Source: Marnyiella aurantia (lineage in GTDB: Bacteria > Bacteroidota > Bacteroidia > Flavobacteriales > Weeksellaceae). Taken from it: a DNA stretch of 64,000 nt. The notes under the pieces were generated by a model. It did no database searches and was not told where the DNA came from. It worked only from the letters and a program-made list of their open reading frames with translations. The stretch is from assembly GCF_014041915.1 (NCBI RefSeq), contig NZ_CP059472.1:2542001-2606000 (forward strand), given 5' to 3'. Of this stretch, positions 27,839-38,424 are shown piece by piece; the first letter of the stretch is position 1; each line of letters begins with the position of its first letter. The position numbers and the translations under genes are program-made.

Positions 27839-27862
27839 AAACATCATTATAATTCAATATAA

Positions 27863-28591
27863 ATGACAGCAATATTTAAAAAAGAACTTTGGACTTATTT
27901 CGGCAACTGGAGCGCATGGGTCATTATTGCGGCTTTCAGTTTAATCGGGACTCTCTTTCTCTTCTTTTTTGAAAATGATTCAAATATATTCGATATCGGT
28001 ACAGCCACACTGCAAAGTTACTTTGTGCTGGTTCCCTGGCTGCTGATGTTTGTCATTCCGGCGCTCTCCATGAAGTCATTGGCCGAGGAAAGACAGGGCG
28101 GGACACTTCAGTGGCTTTTCTCGCAACCGGTTCGCATTTCGGAAATCGTTACCGCTAAGTTTTTTGCGGTTTGGTTTGTAGGAGTACTATGCCTTTTACC
28201 GTCGCTGGTTTACCTGTACACGGTTTACGTGTTGGGTGTGCCCCAGGGAAATCTGGATATGGGAGCAACCATGGGAAGCTACTTTGGACTGATTATCCTG
28301 GTCGCGGCTTTTGCTGCGGTGGGAATCCTGGCCTCGGCCCTTTCGCAGAACCAGATTATGGCTTACCTGCTCGGTGTCTTTATGTGTTTCATCCTTTATT
28401 TTGGTATAGAGCAGCTCGCAAGTTATAAACTGCTTGGCGGCGCAGATTATATCCTGTCCAGATTGGGCTTCTACCAGCATTTCCTGGGTTTTACAAGAGG
28501 GCTGATTGATTTGCGGGACATCTGCTATTTTCTGCTGGTTATTGGCATCTGTCTTTTTCTGTCTAAAGTTTTTGTTGAAAAGAATAAGTAA
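27863..28591 (+). CDS. gldF: gliding motility ABC transporter permease GldF
   Basis: 242 residues, six membrane segments, ABC-2 type permease. The N-terminus (FKKELWTYFGNWSAWVII) and the LAEERQGGTLQWLFSQPV cytoplasmic segment are those of GldF. With GldG and the ATPase GldA it forms an ABC transporter first identified in Flavobacterium gliding. gldA is not in this window. It is followed after five bases by gldG. Confidence 0.9.
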   Translation: MTAIFKKELWTYFGNWSAWVIIAAFSLIGTLFLFFFENDSNIFDIGTATLQSYFVLVPWLLMFVIPALSMKSLAEERQGGTLQWLFSQPVRISEIVTAKFFAVWFVGVLCLLPSLVYLYTVYVLGVPQGNLDMGATMGSYFGLIILVAAFAAVGILASALSQNQIMAYLLGVFMCFILYFGIEQLASYKLLGGADYILSRLGFYQHFLGFTRGLIDLRDICYFLLVIGICLFLSKVFVEKNK

Positions 28592-28596
28592 TTGTT

Positions 28597-30264
28597 ATGA
28601 AGTTGAAAATGCAAAAGAATACAGTTTTATATATCATTGCAGCGGTAATTCTGCTTTTGGGTGCCTACGGTCTGTTCAGTTTCAGGCTGGACCTTACGGA
28701 AGAGAAACGGTATACACTTTCTGAATCCTCTCAGGAAGTTTTAAAATCTGTAGATAAGCCACTAATGGTAGAGATTTATTTGGAAGGTGACTTCCCGGCA
28801 AGTTTCAGACAGCTGCAGAATGAAACCCGCTTTATGCTGGAAGAATTCCGCAAGATAAATCCTAAGATTGACTATAAATTCATCGACCCTATTAAAACCA
28901 AGATATCACAGGATACGTTGATGGCCATGGGTCTGCAGCCTTCGGTGTTACCGGATATGAAGGATGGCGAAATCCGTCAGATCGTCATGTTTCCCTATGC
29001 AGTCCTGAAATACGAAACCTACGGTTCTTCAATTCCGCTTATCGTAAACCAGGCAGGGCTGGATCCTGTAGAACAGCTAAGCAAATCAATCGAAGGTCTG
29101 GAATACAGCCTGATTTCAAATATCAAAGACATCACCCGCAACAGCCGCAAGAATGTGGGTATTTTGATTAACCAGGACGAACTGAGACCCGAAGAGTTTC
29201 AGGGTTTTATGCAGATGGCGCTTCAGAATTACAACGCGGGGCCAATCATTCCCGAGAGCGGAACCGAACTTACCGTGGCAGATGTTCCCAGGCTGAAGCA
29301 GATGGACGCACTGGTGATCGCGAAGCCCCGCAAACCTTTTACTGACGGTGAAAAGGTGGTGCTGGACCAGTACATTATGAATGGGGGGAAGACCCTTTGG
29401 ATGATGGATGCTGTGAATGCTGAAATGGATACACTTTACAGGTCGAAAAAGATCATGGCTTATCCCATTGAGACCAATATGAACGATTTCTTTTTCAATT
29501 ATGGCGTCCGTATTAATCCGGGTCTGGTGAAGGACATGAAGAAATCAGCGTTACTACGTATAGTTTCCGGTGAGGTTGCCGGCAATCCGCAGTACAGCTC
29601 ATTCCTCTGGCCTTATTTCCCATTGGGGATCGCCGAAAGGAATAACCCGATTACCAAGAATATCAATCCTGTTAAATTTGAATTCCCAACTGCTATTGAT
29701 ACTTTGGGCCGCCCCGGCATTAAGACCGAAGTGCTTTTTGAAAGCAGTGAAAGGACTTTTGTAAAGCCGGTTCCTAACTATGTGTCCCTTTCGGAAATCG
29801 TAAGTGCAGACTCAGTTGCCGCTTTCGAAAAGCCAAGCACACCTAAGATATTTGCGGTCTCGCTTCAGGGAAAATTTACCTCAGCTTATGCCAACCGTAT
29901 CGAGTCCAGGTCTTATCCGGGTTTCAGGAAGCAGAGTTCGGAAAATAAAATGATCGTGATTTCAGACGGTGATGTTGGACGGAACCAGGTCCTGAAAGGC
30001 AAGCCACTTCCACTGGGTGAAGATCTGCTTACGAAACAAAGCTACGGCAACGGACAGTTCCTGAGTAACGCGCTGGACTTCCTTCTGGATGATGCTAACC
30101 TTATGGAGCTCCGCAACAGGAATATTGAGGCCCGTCTTTTGGACCGCCAGCGTATCGATTACGACAAAAGCTACTGGCAATGGGTTAATTTACTGCTACC
30201 TTTGGTTGTGATAGGATCGCTAGGTGCCTTGTTTTTCTGGTTCAGGAAACGCAGATTTTCATAA
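28597..30264 (+). CDS. gldG: gliding motility ABC transporter substrate-binding protein GldG
   Basis: 555 residues. An N-terminal membrane segment is followed by SFRLDLTEEKRYTLSESSQEVL and the large periplasmic ABC-type-uncharacterised domain of GldG, then a C-terminal membrane segment (WVNLLLPLVVIGSLGALFFWF) and a basic tail. It acts with GldF and GldA at the inner membrane. Five bases separate it from gldF, so the two are translationally linked. An internal Met at codon 5 is a possible alternative start. Confidence 0.92.
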   Translation: MKLKMQKNTVLYIIAAVILLLGAYGLFSFRLDLTEEKRYTLSESSQEVLKSVDKPLMVEIYLEGDFPASFRQLQNETRFMLEEFRKINPKIDYKFIDPIKTKISQDTLMAMGLQPSVLPDMKDGEIRQIVMFPYAVLKYETYGSSIPLIVNQAGLDPVEQLSKSIEGLEYSLISNIKDITRNSRKNVGILINQDELRPEEFQGFMQMALQNYNAGPIIPESGTELTVADVPRLKQMDALVIAKPRKPFTDGEKVVLDQYIMNGGKTLWMMDAVNAEMDTLYRSKKIMAYPIETNMNDFFFNYGVRINPGLVKDMKKSALLRIVSGEVAGNPQYSSFLWPYFPLGIAERNNPITKNINPVKFEFPTAIDTLGRPGIKTEVLFESSERTFVKPVPNYVSLSEIVSADSVAAFEKPSTPKIFAVSLQGKFTSAYANRIESRSYPGFRKQSSENKMIVISDGDVGRNQVLKGKPLPLGEDLLTKQSYGNGQFLSNALDFLLDDANLMELRNRNIEARLLDRQRIDYDKSYWQWVNLLLPLVVIGSLGALFFWFRKRRFS

Positions 30265-30266
30265 AG

Positions 30267-30695
30267 CTATACATCCTTTATAAAATCCTCATATTCATAA
30301 TAGAACCTTTCAAAGCCTTCCATTTTTTCGACAAAGAATTCGAAGATCTCGTGCCAGGTATTTTTGTTGAAAATGGAAACGTCGTCCTTTGATACCCATA
30401 TCCGCGAGATTACTTTGCCGTTTTCAAGGGTATAGAATTCGTCTTTATAAAACTCGCCTACATGTTCCTCCAGCATGTTTTCCAGAGACCATATTTTCTC
30501 ATAATAGGCATTGCGGAACAGTTCGTCCTTCATTTCTAGGTCAAGTGAGACCTCTGCCTTCTTGTTGTCTGCAAAAAATTTAAAGGAGAAATCCTTGATC
30601 TTGGTATCGTAAAGGATCCATTTTCTCGGAAAACTTTTGCCGAAGGCGGTCCAGAACTCCTGTTTTAACTGCTGAGCTTCCTGTTTTGAAAACAT
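30267..30695 (-). CDS. DUF4268 domain protein
   Basis: 142 residues, acidic and aromatic-rich, with no signal or membrane segment. The pattern FWTAFGKSF..KWILYDTKIKDFSFKF and a C-terminal YYEYEDFI matches small stand-alone DUF4268 proteins of Flavobacteriia. In other bacteria DUF4268 is found with restriction or defence-type proteins, but no function is established for the free form. It converges on gldG with only two bases between the stop codons. Confidence 0.75.
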   Translation of the reverse strand: MFSKQEAQQLKQEFWTAFGKSFPRKWILYDTKIKDFSFKFFADNKKAEVSLDLEMKDELFRNAYYEKIWSLENMLEEHVGEFYKDEFYTLENGKVISRIWVSKDDVSIFNKNTWHEIFEFFVEKMEGFERFYYEYEDFIKDV

Positions 30696-30777
30696 AAGTG
30701 ATAAAGTCTAAACATTATTTGCACTAACATAAGGATTTTATTCATGCCTGACACCGTGCAGGGCTTACCTTTTTGCT

Positions 30778-30785
30778 TACTTTTG
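30778..30785 (+). promoter_or_regulatory. -7 promoter element of the ABM monooxygenase-like gene
   Basis: Exact TACTTTTG, 16 bases before the ATG at 30802. Confidence 0.5.
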
Positions 30786-30801
30786 TGCGCAGATTTAAAA
30801 A

Positions 30802-31095
30802 ATGAAAGAACTTTATATTGTTGCCCTGTTCCGTTTCAGGGAAAATTATCTGATGGACGCGGTAGAGATCCTGAACAAACTCGTTTACGAAACCCGTAAA
30901 GAAGAAGGTTGCCTGCAGTACGACCTGGTGGAAGATGCAGATCAGAAAGGTGTATTTTTTATTGTTGAACTTTGGCGTTCGGCAGAACATCACCAACAGC
31001 ATAATGTGAGCGAACATCTGATGGACTTCCGCAAGCAGGCTGCTCCGTTACTCCAGGATTCCGTGCAGGTTTACAAAGGATACAAAACATTATAA
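30802..31095 (+). CDS. putative quinol monooxygenase (ABM/YgiN-like ferredoxin-fold protein)
   Basis: 97 residues, the normal length of the antibiotic-biosynthesis-monooxygenase fold. The central EEGCLQYDLVED, the FFIVELWRSAEHHQQHN strand-helix and the terminal VYKGYKTL fit this family, whose members are small dimeric dioxygen-using or heme-degrading enzymes such as YgiN. No specific substrate can be assigned. It stands alone, convergent with lipB. Confidence 0.8.
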   Translation: MKELYIVALFRFRENYLMDAVEILNKLVYETRKEEGCLQYDLVEDADQKGVFFIVELWRSAEHHQQHNVSEHLMDFRKQAAPLLQDSVQVYKGYKTL

Positions 31096-31113
31096 GTTAA
31101 CTGGCTGTGTAAA

Positions 31114-31836
31114 TCAGATCAGCGTAGCTTCAAAGACCTCGGTAAAGTGCTTTTTGATTTTTTCCTTCAGTTCAGCTATGTCTTCGTCGGTAAATTTCCT
31201 CTCAAGTTCACGCTGCAGTGAAGTAACAGCCTTATCTTTTATACCGCAGGGAATGATGTATTCGAAGTAGCGTAAATCGGTGTTCACGTTCAGGCCGAAA
31301 CCATGCATGGTAACCCATTTGGACGTTTTTACTCCCATCGCGCAAATCTTTCTGGCGTAGGGTTTTCCCACGTCCATCCAGACACCGGTCTGACCTTCAC
31401 TCCGCTCGCCGGTCAGTCCGTATTCTGCGATCGTGCGGATGATTACTTCTTCCAGATTACGCATGTACAGGAATATATCCGACTTGAAATTATCCAGGTC
31501 CAGAACAGGATAGCCCACGAGTTGGCCGAAACCGTGATAGGTAATATCGCCGCCACGGTTGGTCTTCACATAGGTAGCATCAATTTCCTTAAGCTTTGCC
31601 GAATTCGCCAGCATATTGTGCTCATCACCTGATTTTCCGATGGTGTAAACATGCGGATGCTCAACAAACAGAAGATAATTGGGCGTCTCAACAGTTTCAC
31701 TTTCACTTTTTTCGCGGTTAGCAAGTTTAATGTCGATGATTTCCTTCATAAGCTTTTCCTGGTATTCAAAAGCGGGCAGATAATCCATTAAACCAAGGTC
31801 ACTAAAATTGAGGCTTCTGTTTTGGGTTGCTGTCAT
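31114..31836 (-). CDS. lipB: lipoyl(octanoyl) transferase
   Basis: 240 residues. The family motif TNRGGDITYHGFGQLVGYPVLDL, the catalytic Lys in ARKICAMGVK and the thioester-forming Cys in IPCGIKDKAVTSL are intact. It moves octanoyl groups from acyl carrier protein to lipoyl domains of 2-oxoacid dehydrogenases and the glycine cleavage H protein; gcvT of that system is at 62.3 kb. An exact TAAATTTG lies 17 bases upstream of the start on this strand. Confidence 0.95.
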   Translation of the reverse strand: MTATQNRSLNFSDLGLMDYLPAFEYQEKLMKEIIDIKLANREKSESETVETPNYLLFVEHPHVYTIGKSGDEHNMLANSAKLKEIDATYVKTNRGGDITYHGFGQLVGYPVLDLDNFKSDIFLYMRNLEEVIIRTIAEYGLTGERSEGQTGVWMDVGKPYARKICAMGVKTSKWVTMHGFGLNVNTDLRYFEYIIPCGIKDKAVTSLQRELERKFTDEDIAELKEKIKKHFTEVFEATLI

Positions 31837-31853
31837 GGTCTGATTTAAAGGTA

Positions 31854-31861
31854 CAAATTTA
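31854..31861 (-). promoter_or_regulatory. -7 promoter element of lipB
   Basis: TAAATTTG on the minus strand, exact match to TAnnTTTG, 17 bases before the start codon. Confidence 0.5.
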
Positions 31862-31887
31862 ATGTTTATTATCCTATGCAGTGAATA

Positions 31888-32457
31888 TTAACTACGCAGA
31901 AAATTAGAAATAATCTTTTTTCCCTCCGGAGTGAGAACGCTCTCCGGGTGAAACTGCACCGCATGCACATCTAAGTTCCGGTGTTGCAGCGCCATAATTA
32001 TTCCGTCACCATCTACAGCGGTAACTTCAAGTTCTTTTGGAAATGTTTCAGGATGTACCGCCCAGCTGTGGTATCGTCCGGCTTCAAAATTTTGAGGAAT
32101 ACCTGTGAAAAGTTTACATTCGGTATTCAGAATAGTCACCGGTGTAGCTACGCCATGAAATATTTCTTTCAGGTTGATAAGGCTTCCGCCAAAGGTTTCT
32201 GCAATGGCCTGAAGACCCAGGCATATCCCAAGTATAGGAATTTGCTGGTGAAGGTCCCGAATCAGTTCTTCAAGTATTCCTGCTTCAGAAGGTATTCCAG
32301 GACCGGGTGAAAGGATGATTTTGTCAAAATTCGCTGCCTGAGCCACACTGATTTCATCGTTTTTGGCTACATGAACCCTCTTGCCCGTGATTTGCTCCGT
32401 CATCTGGACCAAATTGTAGGTGAAACTGTCGTAATTATCCAGAATCAGAATCTTCAT
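31888..32457 (-). CDS. pabA: aminodeoxychorismate/anthranilate synthase component II (glutamine amidotransferase)
   Basis: 189 residues from the ATG of MKILILDNYDSFTYN; the open frame extends 18 codons further but homologues start here and a promoter box occupies the extension. Class I amidotransferase triad: nucleophile Cys in LGICLGLQ, His and Glu in VQFHPESVLTPEG. It supplies ammonia to a chorismate-using partner, either PabB (folate) or TrpE (tryptophan); the gene stands alone, so the choice of pabA or trpG is open and many organisms use one protein for both. Confidence 0.88.
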   Translation of the reverse strand: MKILILDNYDSFTYNLVQMTEQITGKRVHVAKNDEISVAQAANFDKIILSPGPGIPSEAGILEELIRDLHQQIPILGICLGLQAIAETFGGSLINLKEIFHGVATPVTILNTECKLFTGIPQNFEAGRYHSWAVHPETFPKELEVTAVDGDGIIMALQHRNLDVHAVQFHPESVLTPEGKKIISNFLRS

Positions 32458-32461
32458 CGCA

Positions 32462-32469
32462 CAAAAGTA
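32462..32469 (-). promoter_or_regulatory. -7 element directly before pabA (leaderless arrangement)
   Basis: TACTTTTG on the minus strand ends four bases before the ATG, so the transcript should start at or beside the start codon. Confidence 0.6.
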
Positions 32470-32504
32470 TAAAAAAAGACTTTGCCGGATTGCGCGGCAA
32501 AGTC
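32470..32504 (-). terminator. intrinsic terminator of the upstream minus-strand gene
   Basis: A perfect 10-pair stem (GACTTTGCCG/CGGCAAAGTC, 32478-32487 with 32495-32504) is followed on the minus strand by seven T. It abuts the pabA promoter box. Confidence 0.88.
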
Positions 32505-32555
32505 CGGACAATTATCAGGTTTGTCAAAAACTGTTACTATGACCTAAGTTCTATT

Positions 32556-33059
32556 TTATTCTTTATCATGATGATTGCTTTCTTTTTTGATGTCTTCCCC
32601 GATGATCTGCGAAGTACCGGTGGAACTGATTTCCGTATGACGGATTTCGCCACCGGTTGTGCCGGCTTTCTGAGCGAAAAACAATGTCGCGAGGGCAAAT
32701 AAAACTACAGTAAAAGGCATTATTTTGGAAAAAATATAGTTCCTGAAGCTCGCAAAAAGCGCTACTGTGCTTATTCCGCCTAAGATATAAGACAGACCGG
32801 CAAAAAGTTCAGCTGCTTCTTCATGGGTTTCAATAAGGCTTTCGGCAACGCCCGGAAGGTTTTCTACACCTTCTTCGGCACCTTCACCCGTAGCCATGGC
32901 AGCAATTGAGGCAAGGGCACCCAGTATGAAAATGAAATAGGAGTTGCGTTTTGATACTTCGGTTTTTGTGAAAATACCGATGACAAGAAGAATTATTCCT
33001 ACAACAGGAAATATAATAGGCAAATGGTTAACCACCAAATGCAGATGTGTATTGTTCAT
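32556..33059 (-). CDS. membrane protein of unknown function (DUF2231-like)
   Basis: 167 residues with four membrane segments: HLHLVVNHLPIIFPVVGIILLVIG at the start, a second about residue 40, and two in the middle to C-terminal half, then a polar His- and Glu-rich tail. Conserved-looking His residues before and after helix 1 and the GEGAEE..ETHEE loop suggest a metal- or heme-linked inner-membrane protein, as in DUF2231-like families. The resemblance is from memory and weak. It has its own strong terminator and lies 84 bases downstream of another small minus-strand gene. Confidence 0.7.
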   Translation of the reverse strand: MNNTHLHLVVNHLPIIFPVVGIILLVIGIFTKTEVSKRNSYFIFILGALASIAAMATGEGAEEGVENLPGVAESLIETHEEAAELFAGLSYILGGISTVALFASFRNYIFSKIMPFTVVLFALATLFFAQKAGTTGGEIRHTEISSTGTSQIIGEDIKKESNHHDKE

Positions 33060-33143
33060 TTTGAATGATTTAAAGTTTAAGTAATGGAGAAATGCGAAAC
33101 ACTTTTCGATTGATTAATGGAAAAGGTTTCTTCTGCTGATTAT

Positions 33144-33530
33144 TTAAACAAAAATCGGTGGGCGGAAAATGCTGTTCAGCGTATTGGAAGCATAAATGAA
33201 ACTACGGGACAGAATACCTTTTCGCTCCCTGAATATCGCAGGACTTAACAGCGAAAATGTAAAATCTCCCGGGATGGTAAGTGGATTTACGACTACTGAA
33301 TTTGTCTCGTGAGTTTTGAAAGGTAATTTCATATCCTGGTCGTAATCAGCATCCACAGGATGCTCATCAACATAATGCATCTTTAAAAAGGAAAATACGG
33401 TCGTGTTGCTGTTGATGATTTTATGCGCCAGAAAATGCGAAACAAGGTTGGGGAATTTCATTATTTGCTGTACCTCCGTAAATGAGAGAAGGTAAATTGT
33501 CAGAAACAAAAAGACGGTCAGCCGTTTCAC
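33144..33530 (-). CDS. small secreted protein of unknown function, GTG start
   Basis: 128 residues beginning at a GTG (read as MKRLTVFLFLTIYLLSFTE), with a signal-like hydrophobic N-terminus. The middle holds HYVDEHPVDADYDQDMKLPFK. From memory, this Asp-rich pattern marks a family of small Flavobacteriia proteins often beside metal-efflux (CusA/CzcA-type) genes; no such genes are visible here. A -7 box ends four bases before the GTG, supporting this start and a leaderless transcript. Function unknown. Confidence 0.65.
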   Translation of the reverse strand: MKRLTVFLFLTIYLLSFTEVQQIMKFPNLVSHFLAHKIINSNTTVFSFLKMHYVDEHPVDADYDQDMKLPFKTHETNSVVVNPLTIPGDFTFSLLSPAIFRERKGILSRSFIYASNTLNSIFRPPIFV

Positions 33531-33534
33531 GAGT

Positions 33535-33542
33535 CAAAGGTA
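33535..33542 (-). promoter_or_regulatory. -7 element directly before the small secreted protein gene (leaderless)
   Basis: TACCTTTG on the minus strand, exact TAnnTTTG, four bases before the GTG start. Confidence 0.5.
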
Positions 33543-33658
33543 CGAAGCACTTTGTCTAAATTCTTGACTCTGATATATTTATAATTATAACAATTAAAAA
33601 TAAGACATTATTTATTACCACTTTTCTCAGTTCGGCCCCAATTTAAAACCTAAAGTCT

Positions 33659-33666
33659 TATTTTTG
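33659..33666 (+). promoter_or_regulatory. -7 promoter element of the lipoprotein-cytochrome pair
   Basis: Exact TATTTTTG, 16 bases before the ATG at 33683. Confidence 0.5.
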
Positions 33667-33682
33667 TTAAAATTTGAACATT

Positions 33683-33955
33683 ATGAAAAAGCTACTTACT
33701 TTAACTTTCGCAGTTGCACTGATCGCGGCGAGCTGCAGTAAAAAAGAGGATTCTTATCAAAAAGACAGTAACACAATGCTGGCAGAGCCGGAAGTTTCTG
33801 AAATGGATACTACCCAGACCATCTCCGAACCAACCGCTACTTCTACCTTCGACGGTCCCGGACCTAATGCCAGTGGCGATACCATAAAGCCATATCCTTC
33901 CGGAACTACATCTACGGGAGCGACAGATAAATCCAAACCGTCAGGAAATGACTAA
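33683..33955 (+). CDS. small putative lipoprotein
   Basis: 90 residues starting MKKLLTLTFAVALIAASC, with the lipobox AASC and Cys18 followed by SKK. The rest is polar, rich in Thr, Ser and Pro, and probably disordered. It resembles in composition the lipoprotein at 250-498. A TTG three codons upstream is less likely than this ATG. The stop overlaps the start of the cytochrome gene by eight bases, so the two are translationally coupled. Confidence 0.7.
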   Translation: MKKLLTLTFAVALIAASCSKKEDSYQKDSNTMLAEPEVSEMDTTQTISEPTATSTFDGPGPNASGDTIKPYPSGTTSTGATDKSKPSGND

Positions 33956-34361
33956 ATTCTTCACGGCCTGTATATCTGCAGGTCTACTGATGACTTCATG
34001 CGGTAAACAGGAAAGCTCATCGGTGCCTGACTTCAATGCACCACCCGCATCCGCGCCGGAGAAGGTACAGGAAACGGTACCGGTAGATCCGTCGGCCAGA
34101 ATTGCAGAAGGTAAATCACTCATTGAAGGAACTGACTGTTTGACCTGCCATAAAACAGACGATAAACTGATTGGTCCTTCTTACCGGGAGATTGCAGGGC
34201 GTTATGATAATAATCCGCAAAACCTTGAACTGCTTGCCGGCAAAATAATTGATGGCGGCAGCGGTGTGTGGGGAAGTGTGCCAATGTCTGCGCACCCCGG
34301 CATGAGCCGCGACAACGCAAAGAAAATGGTGGAATATATACTGAGTCTGCGGGTAAATTAG
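33948..34361 (+). CDS. c-type cytochrome, lipoprotein
   Basis: 137 residues. A lipobox (MTSC, Cys18) anchors it to a membrane. The heme-c motif CLTCH lies near residues 63-67 within EGTDCLTCHKTD, and the later WGSVPMSAHPGMS holds the probable Met axial ligand, giving a single-heme class I cytochrome of the cytochrome c551/c5 type. It should carry electrons in the periplasm. It overlaps the preceding lipoprotein gene by eight bases and ends at a terminator. Confidence 0.88.
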   Translation: MTKFFTACISAGLLMTSCGKQESSSVPDFNAPPASAPEKVQETVPVDPSARIAEGKSLIEGTDCLTCHKTDDKLIGPSYREIAGRYDNNPQNLELLAGKIIDGGSGVWGSVPMSAHPGMSRDNAKKMVEYILSLRVN

Positions 34362-34381
34362 ACCTTAGCAAAGCAATATTC

Positions 34382-34406
34382 AGCAGCCTGCAAGGCTGCT
34401 TTTTTA
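34382..34406 (+). terminator. intrinsic terminator
   Basis: Perfect 8-pair stem AGCAGCCT/AGGCTGCT with a three-base loop, then six T. Confidence 0.88.
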
Positions 34407-34440
34407 TGCCCGGCTGTTCCGATTACTGCAGAAATTTAAC

Positions 34441-34448
34441 TAAATTTG
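34441..34448 (+). promoter_or_regulatory. -7 promoter element of lysS
   Basis: Exact TAAATTTG, 22 bases before the ATG at 34471. Confidence 0.5.
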
Positions 34449-34470
34449 CACACTTAAAAAGCAAGCAAAC

Positions 34471-36168
34471 ATGCAGTTATCAGAACAGGAAATCATCAGA
34501 AGAGAGAAGCTGGAAACCCTGAAGAAAATGGGAATCGACGCTTTTCCGGCGGAGGAATATAAAATCTCAGCGACTACCAAAAGTATAAAGGAAGATTTCT
34601 CTGAAGGTAAACAGGTGCAGATTGCTGGCCGTCTGATGTCCAGAAGAATTCAGGGTAAAGCAAGTTTTGCTGAGCTTCAGGATTCTGAAGGCCGTATTCA
34701 GGTATACTTTAACAGAGACGAAATCTGTACGGGCGAAGACAAGACCATGTATAACGAAGTTTATAAACACCTTTTGGATATCGGTGATATTATTGGTATC
34801 GAAGGTGAACTTTTCAATACGCAGGTGGGCGAGAAGACCGTTATGGTGAAGAATTTCAGGATTCTGACAAAATCCCTTCGTCCGCTGCCACAACCCCGTA
34901 CCGACGAAAATGGAGTGGTTCACGATGCGTTTAATGATGCCGAACTGCGGTACCGCCAGCGTTATGTGGATCTAATCGTTAATCCGCATGTGAAGGAGGT
35001 TTTCGTGAAAAGAACCAAACTTTTCACCGCCATGCGCTCATTTTTTAATGATGCAGGCTATTTCGAAGTGGAAACACCTGTGCTTCAGCCCATCCCGGGA
35101 GGAGCGGCTGCCCGTCCTTTTATCACGCATCACAATGCACTGGATATCCCGCTTTATCTAAGAATTGCCAATGAACTTTATCTGAAAAGACTGATTGTTG
35201 GCGGTTTCGATGGTGTTTATGAGTTTTCCAAAAACTTCAGAAACGAAGGCATGGACCGTACGCACAATCCCGAGTTCACAGTGATGGAAATCTATGTGGC
35301 GTATAAAGACTATAACTGGATGATGGCTTTTACAGAAAAACTGCTGGAATTCTGTGCCCTCCAGGTAAACGGAACCACCGAGGCCACTTTCGGTGAACAT
35401 CAGATCAGTTTTAAGGCACCGTTTGCCCGAATTTCGATGACGGAGGCCATTCAAAAATTTACCGGATTCGACATAACCGGAAAATCCGAAACGGAACTAT
35501 TTGAATTTGCGAAATCCATTGGCATTGAGGTTAATGAAACGATGGGTAAAGGAAAACTCATCGATGAAATTTTTGGCGAGAAATGTGAAGGTAACTTCAT
35601 CCAGCCTACCTTCATCACCGATTATCCTGTGGAAATGTCACCTTTAACAAAAAAACACCGGAGTAAAGAAGGTCTGACCGAGCGTTTTGAACTGATGATC
35701 TGCGGAAAAGAGGTGGCCAATGCCTATTCGGAGCTTAATGACCCAATTGATCAGCGCGAACGTTTCGAGGCGCAGCTGGCGCTTTCGGAACGTGGAGATG
35801 ACGAAGCGATGTTCATTGACAATGACTTCCTGCGTGCACTGGAATATGGAATGCCGCCAACCTCAGGTTTGGGTATTGGTATGGATAGGTTAATTATGTT
35901 CCTTACCAATAATGCTTCAATTCAGGAGGTGCTTTTCTTCCCCCAGATGAAACCGGAAAAAACAGTCCCGCAGATTGAATTAGGGGAGGACGAAAAGGTG
36001 ATTTTAGAGATTCTCAATTCTCAGGAAGACGCGATGCAGTTGTCAGAAGTGAAGGAGCGTGCACAGCTTTCCGGAAAAAAGTGGGATAAGGCCACAAAAA
36101 ACCTCACAAAATTTGAAATGATAAAGGTAGAAAAGTCAGGTGATAATATCCTGATTCAGTCGCTTTAG
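34471..36168 (+). CDS. lysS: lysyl-tRNA synthetase (class II)
   Basis: 565 residues. N-terminal OB-fold anticodon-binding domain (QIAGRLMSRRIQGKASFAELQD), class II motif 2 (FRNEGMDRTHNPEFT) and motif 3 (SGLGIGMDRLIMFLT). After about residue 495, where the class II core ends, there is an extra tail of about 65 residues (LGEDEKVILEILNSQEDAMQL to the end) that looks like a small winged-helix, as in other Bacteroidota LysRS. It charges tRNA-Lys in the cytosol. Confidence 0.96.
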   Translation: MQLSEQEIIRREKLETLKKMGIDAFPAEEYKISATTKSIKEDFSEGKQVQIAGRLMSRRIQGKASFAELQDSEGRIQVYFNRDEICTGEDKTMYNEVYKHLLDIGDIIGIEGELFNTQVGEKTVMVKNFRILTKSLRPLPQPRTDENGVVHDAFNDAELRYRQRYVDLIVNPHVKEVFVKRTKLFTAMRSFFNDAGYFEVETPVLQPIPGGAAARPFITHHNALDIPLYLRIANELYLKRLIVGGFDGVYEFSKNFRNEGMDRTHNPEFTVMEIYVAYKDYNWMMAFTEKLLEFCALQVNGTTEATFGEHQISFKAPFARISMTEAIQKFTGFDITGKSETELFEFAKSIGIEVNETMGKGKLIDEIFGEKCEGNFIQPTFITDYPVEMSPLTKKHRSKEGLTERFELMICGKEVANAYSELNDPIDQRERFEAQLALSERGDDEAMFIDNDFLRALEYGMPPTSGLGIGMDRLIMFLTNNASIQEVLFFPQMKPEKTVPQIELGEDEKVILEILNSQEDAMQLSEVKERAQLSGKKWDKATKNLTKFEMIKVEKSGDNILIQSL

Positions 36169-36187
36169 AAAATATTTATGCAGATAG

Positions 36188-36212
36188 TAACGGGCCTTGG
36201 TCCGTTATTTTT
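36188..36212 (+). terminator. intrinsic terminator of lysS
   Basis: TAACGG/CCGTTA stem with a G-T extension and short loop, followed by five T. Confidence 0.65.
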
Positions 36213-36370
36213 GTTTAAAGTAGATCGTTCCTTGTGGTTTTTACAGTGGACTTTTCTGATGATTTTCATATCGTTTTAAATAACACTTTTTAACTTTTAT
36301 ATCCGGCTAAAAATCGCGATATTTGTAAGTCTTTGCAAACCGCAAAAACAATCATTAAATTATATATTAA

Positions 36371-38353
<1,983 letters not shown>

Positions 38354-38374
38354 TAACAATCACTGCAATATGCA

Positions 38375-38401
38375 AAACCGTCCCGCTTGGACGGTTTTTT
38401 G
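38375..38401 (+). terminator. intrinsic terminator of gyrB
   Basis: Nine-pair stem AAACCGTCC/GGACGGTTT with loop CGCTT and a T run. Confidence 0.9.
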
Positions 38402-38424
38402 CTTTTACAGCTCAAACAATTACA

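Noticed and set aside
30267-30695. DUF4268 protein as part of a defence island
   Set aside because: No restriction, helicase or phage genes are near; neighbours are gldG and a monooxygenase-like gene, so the stand-alone form is assumed.
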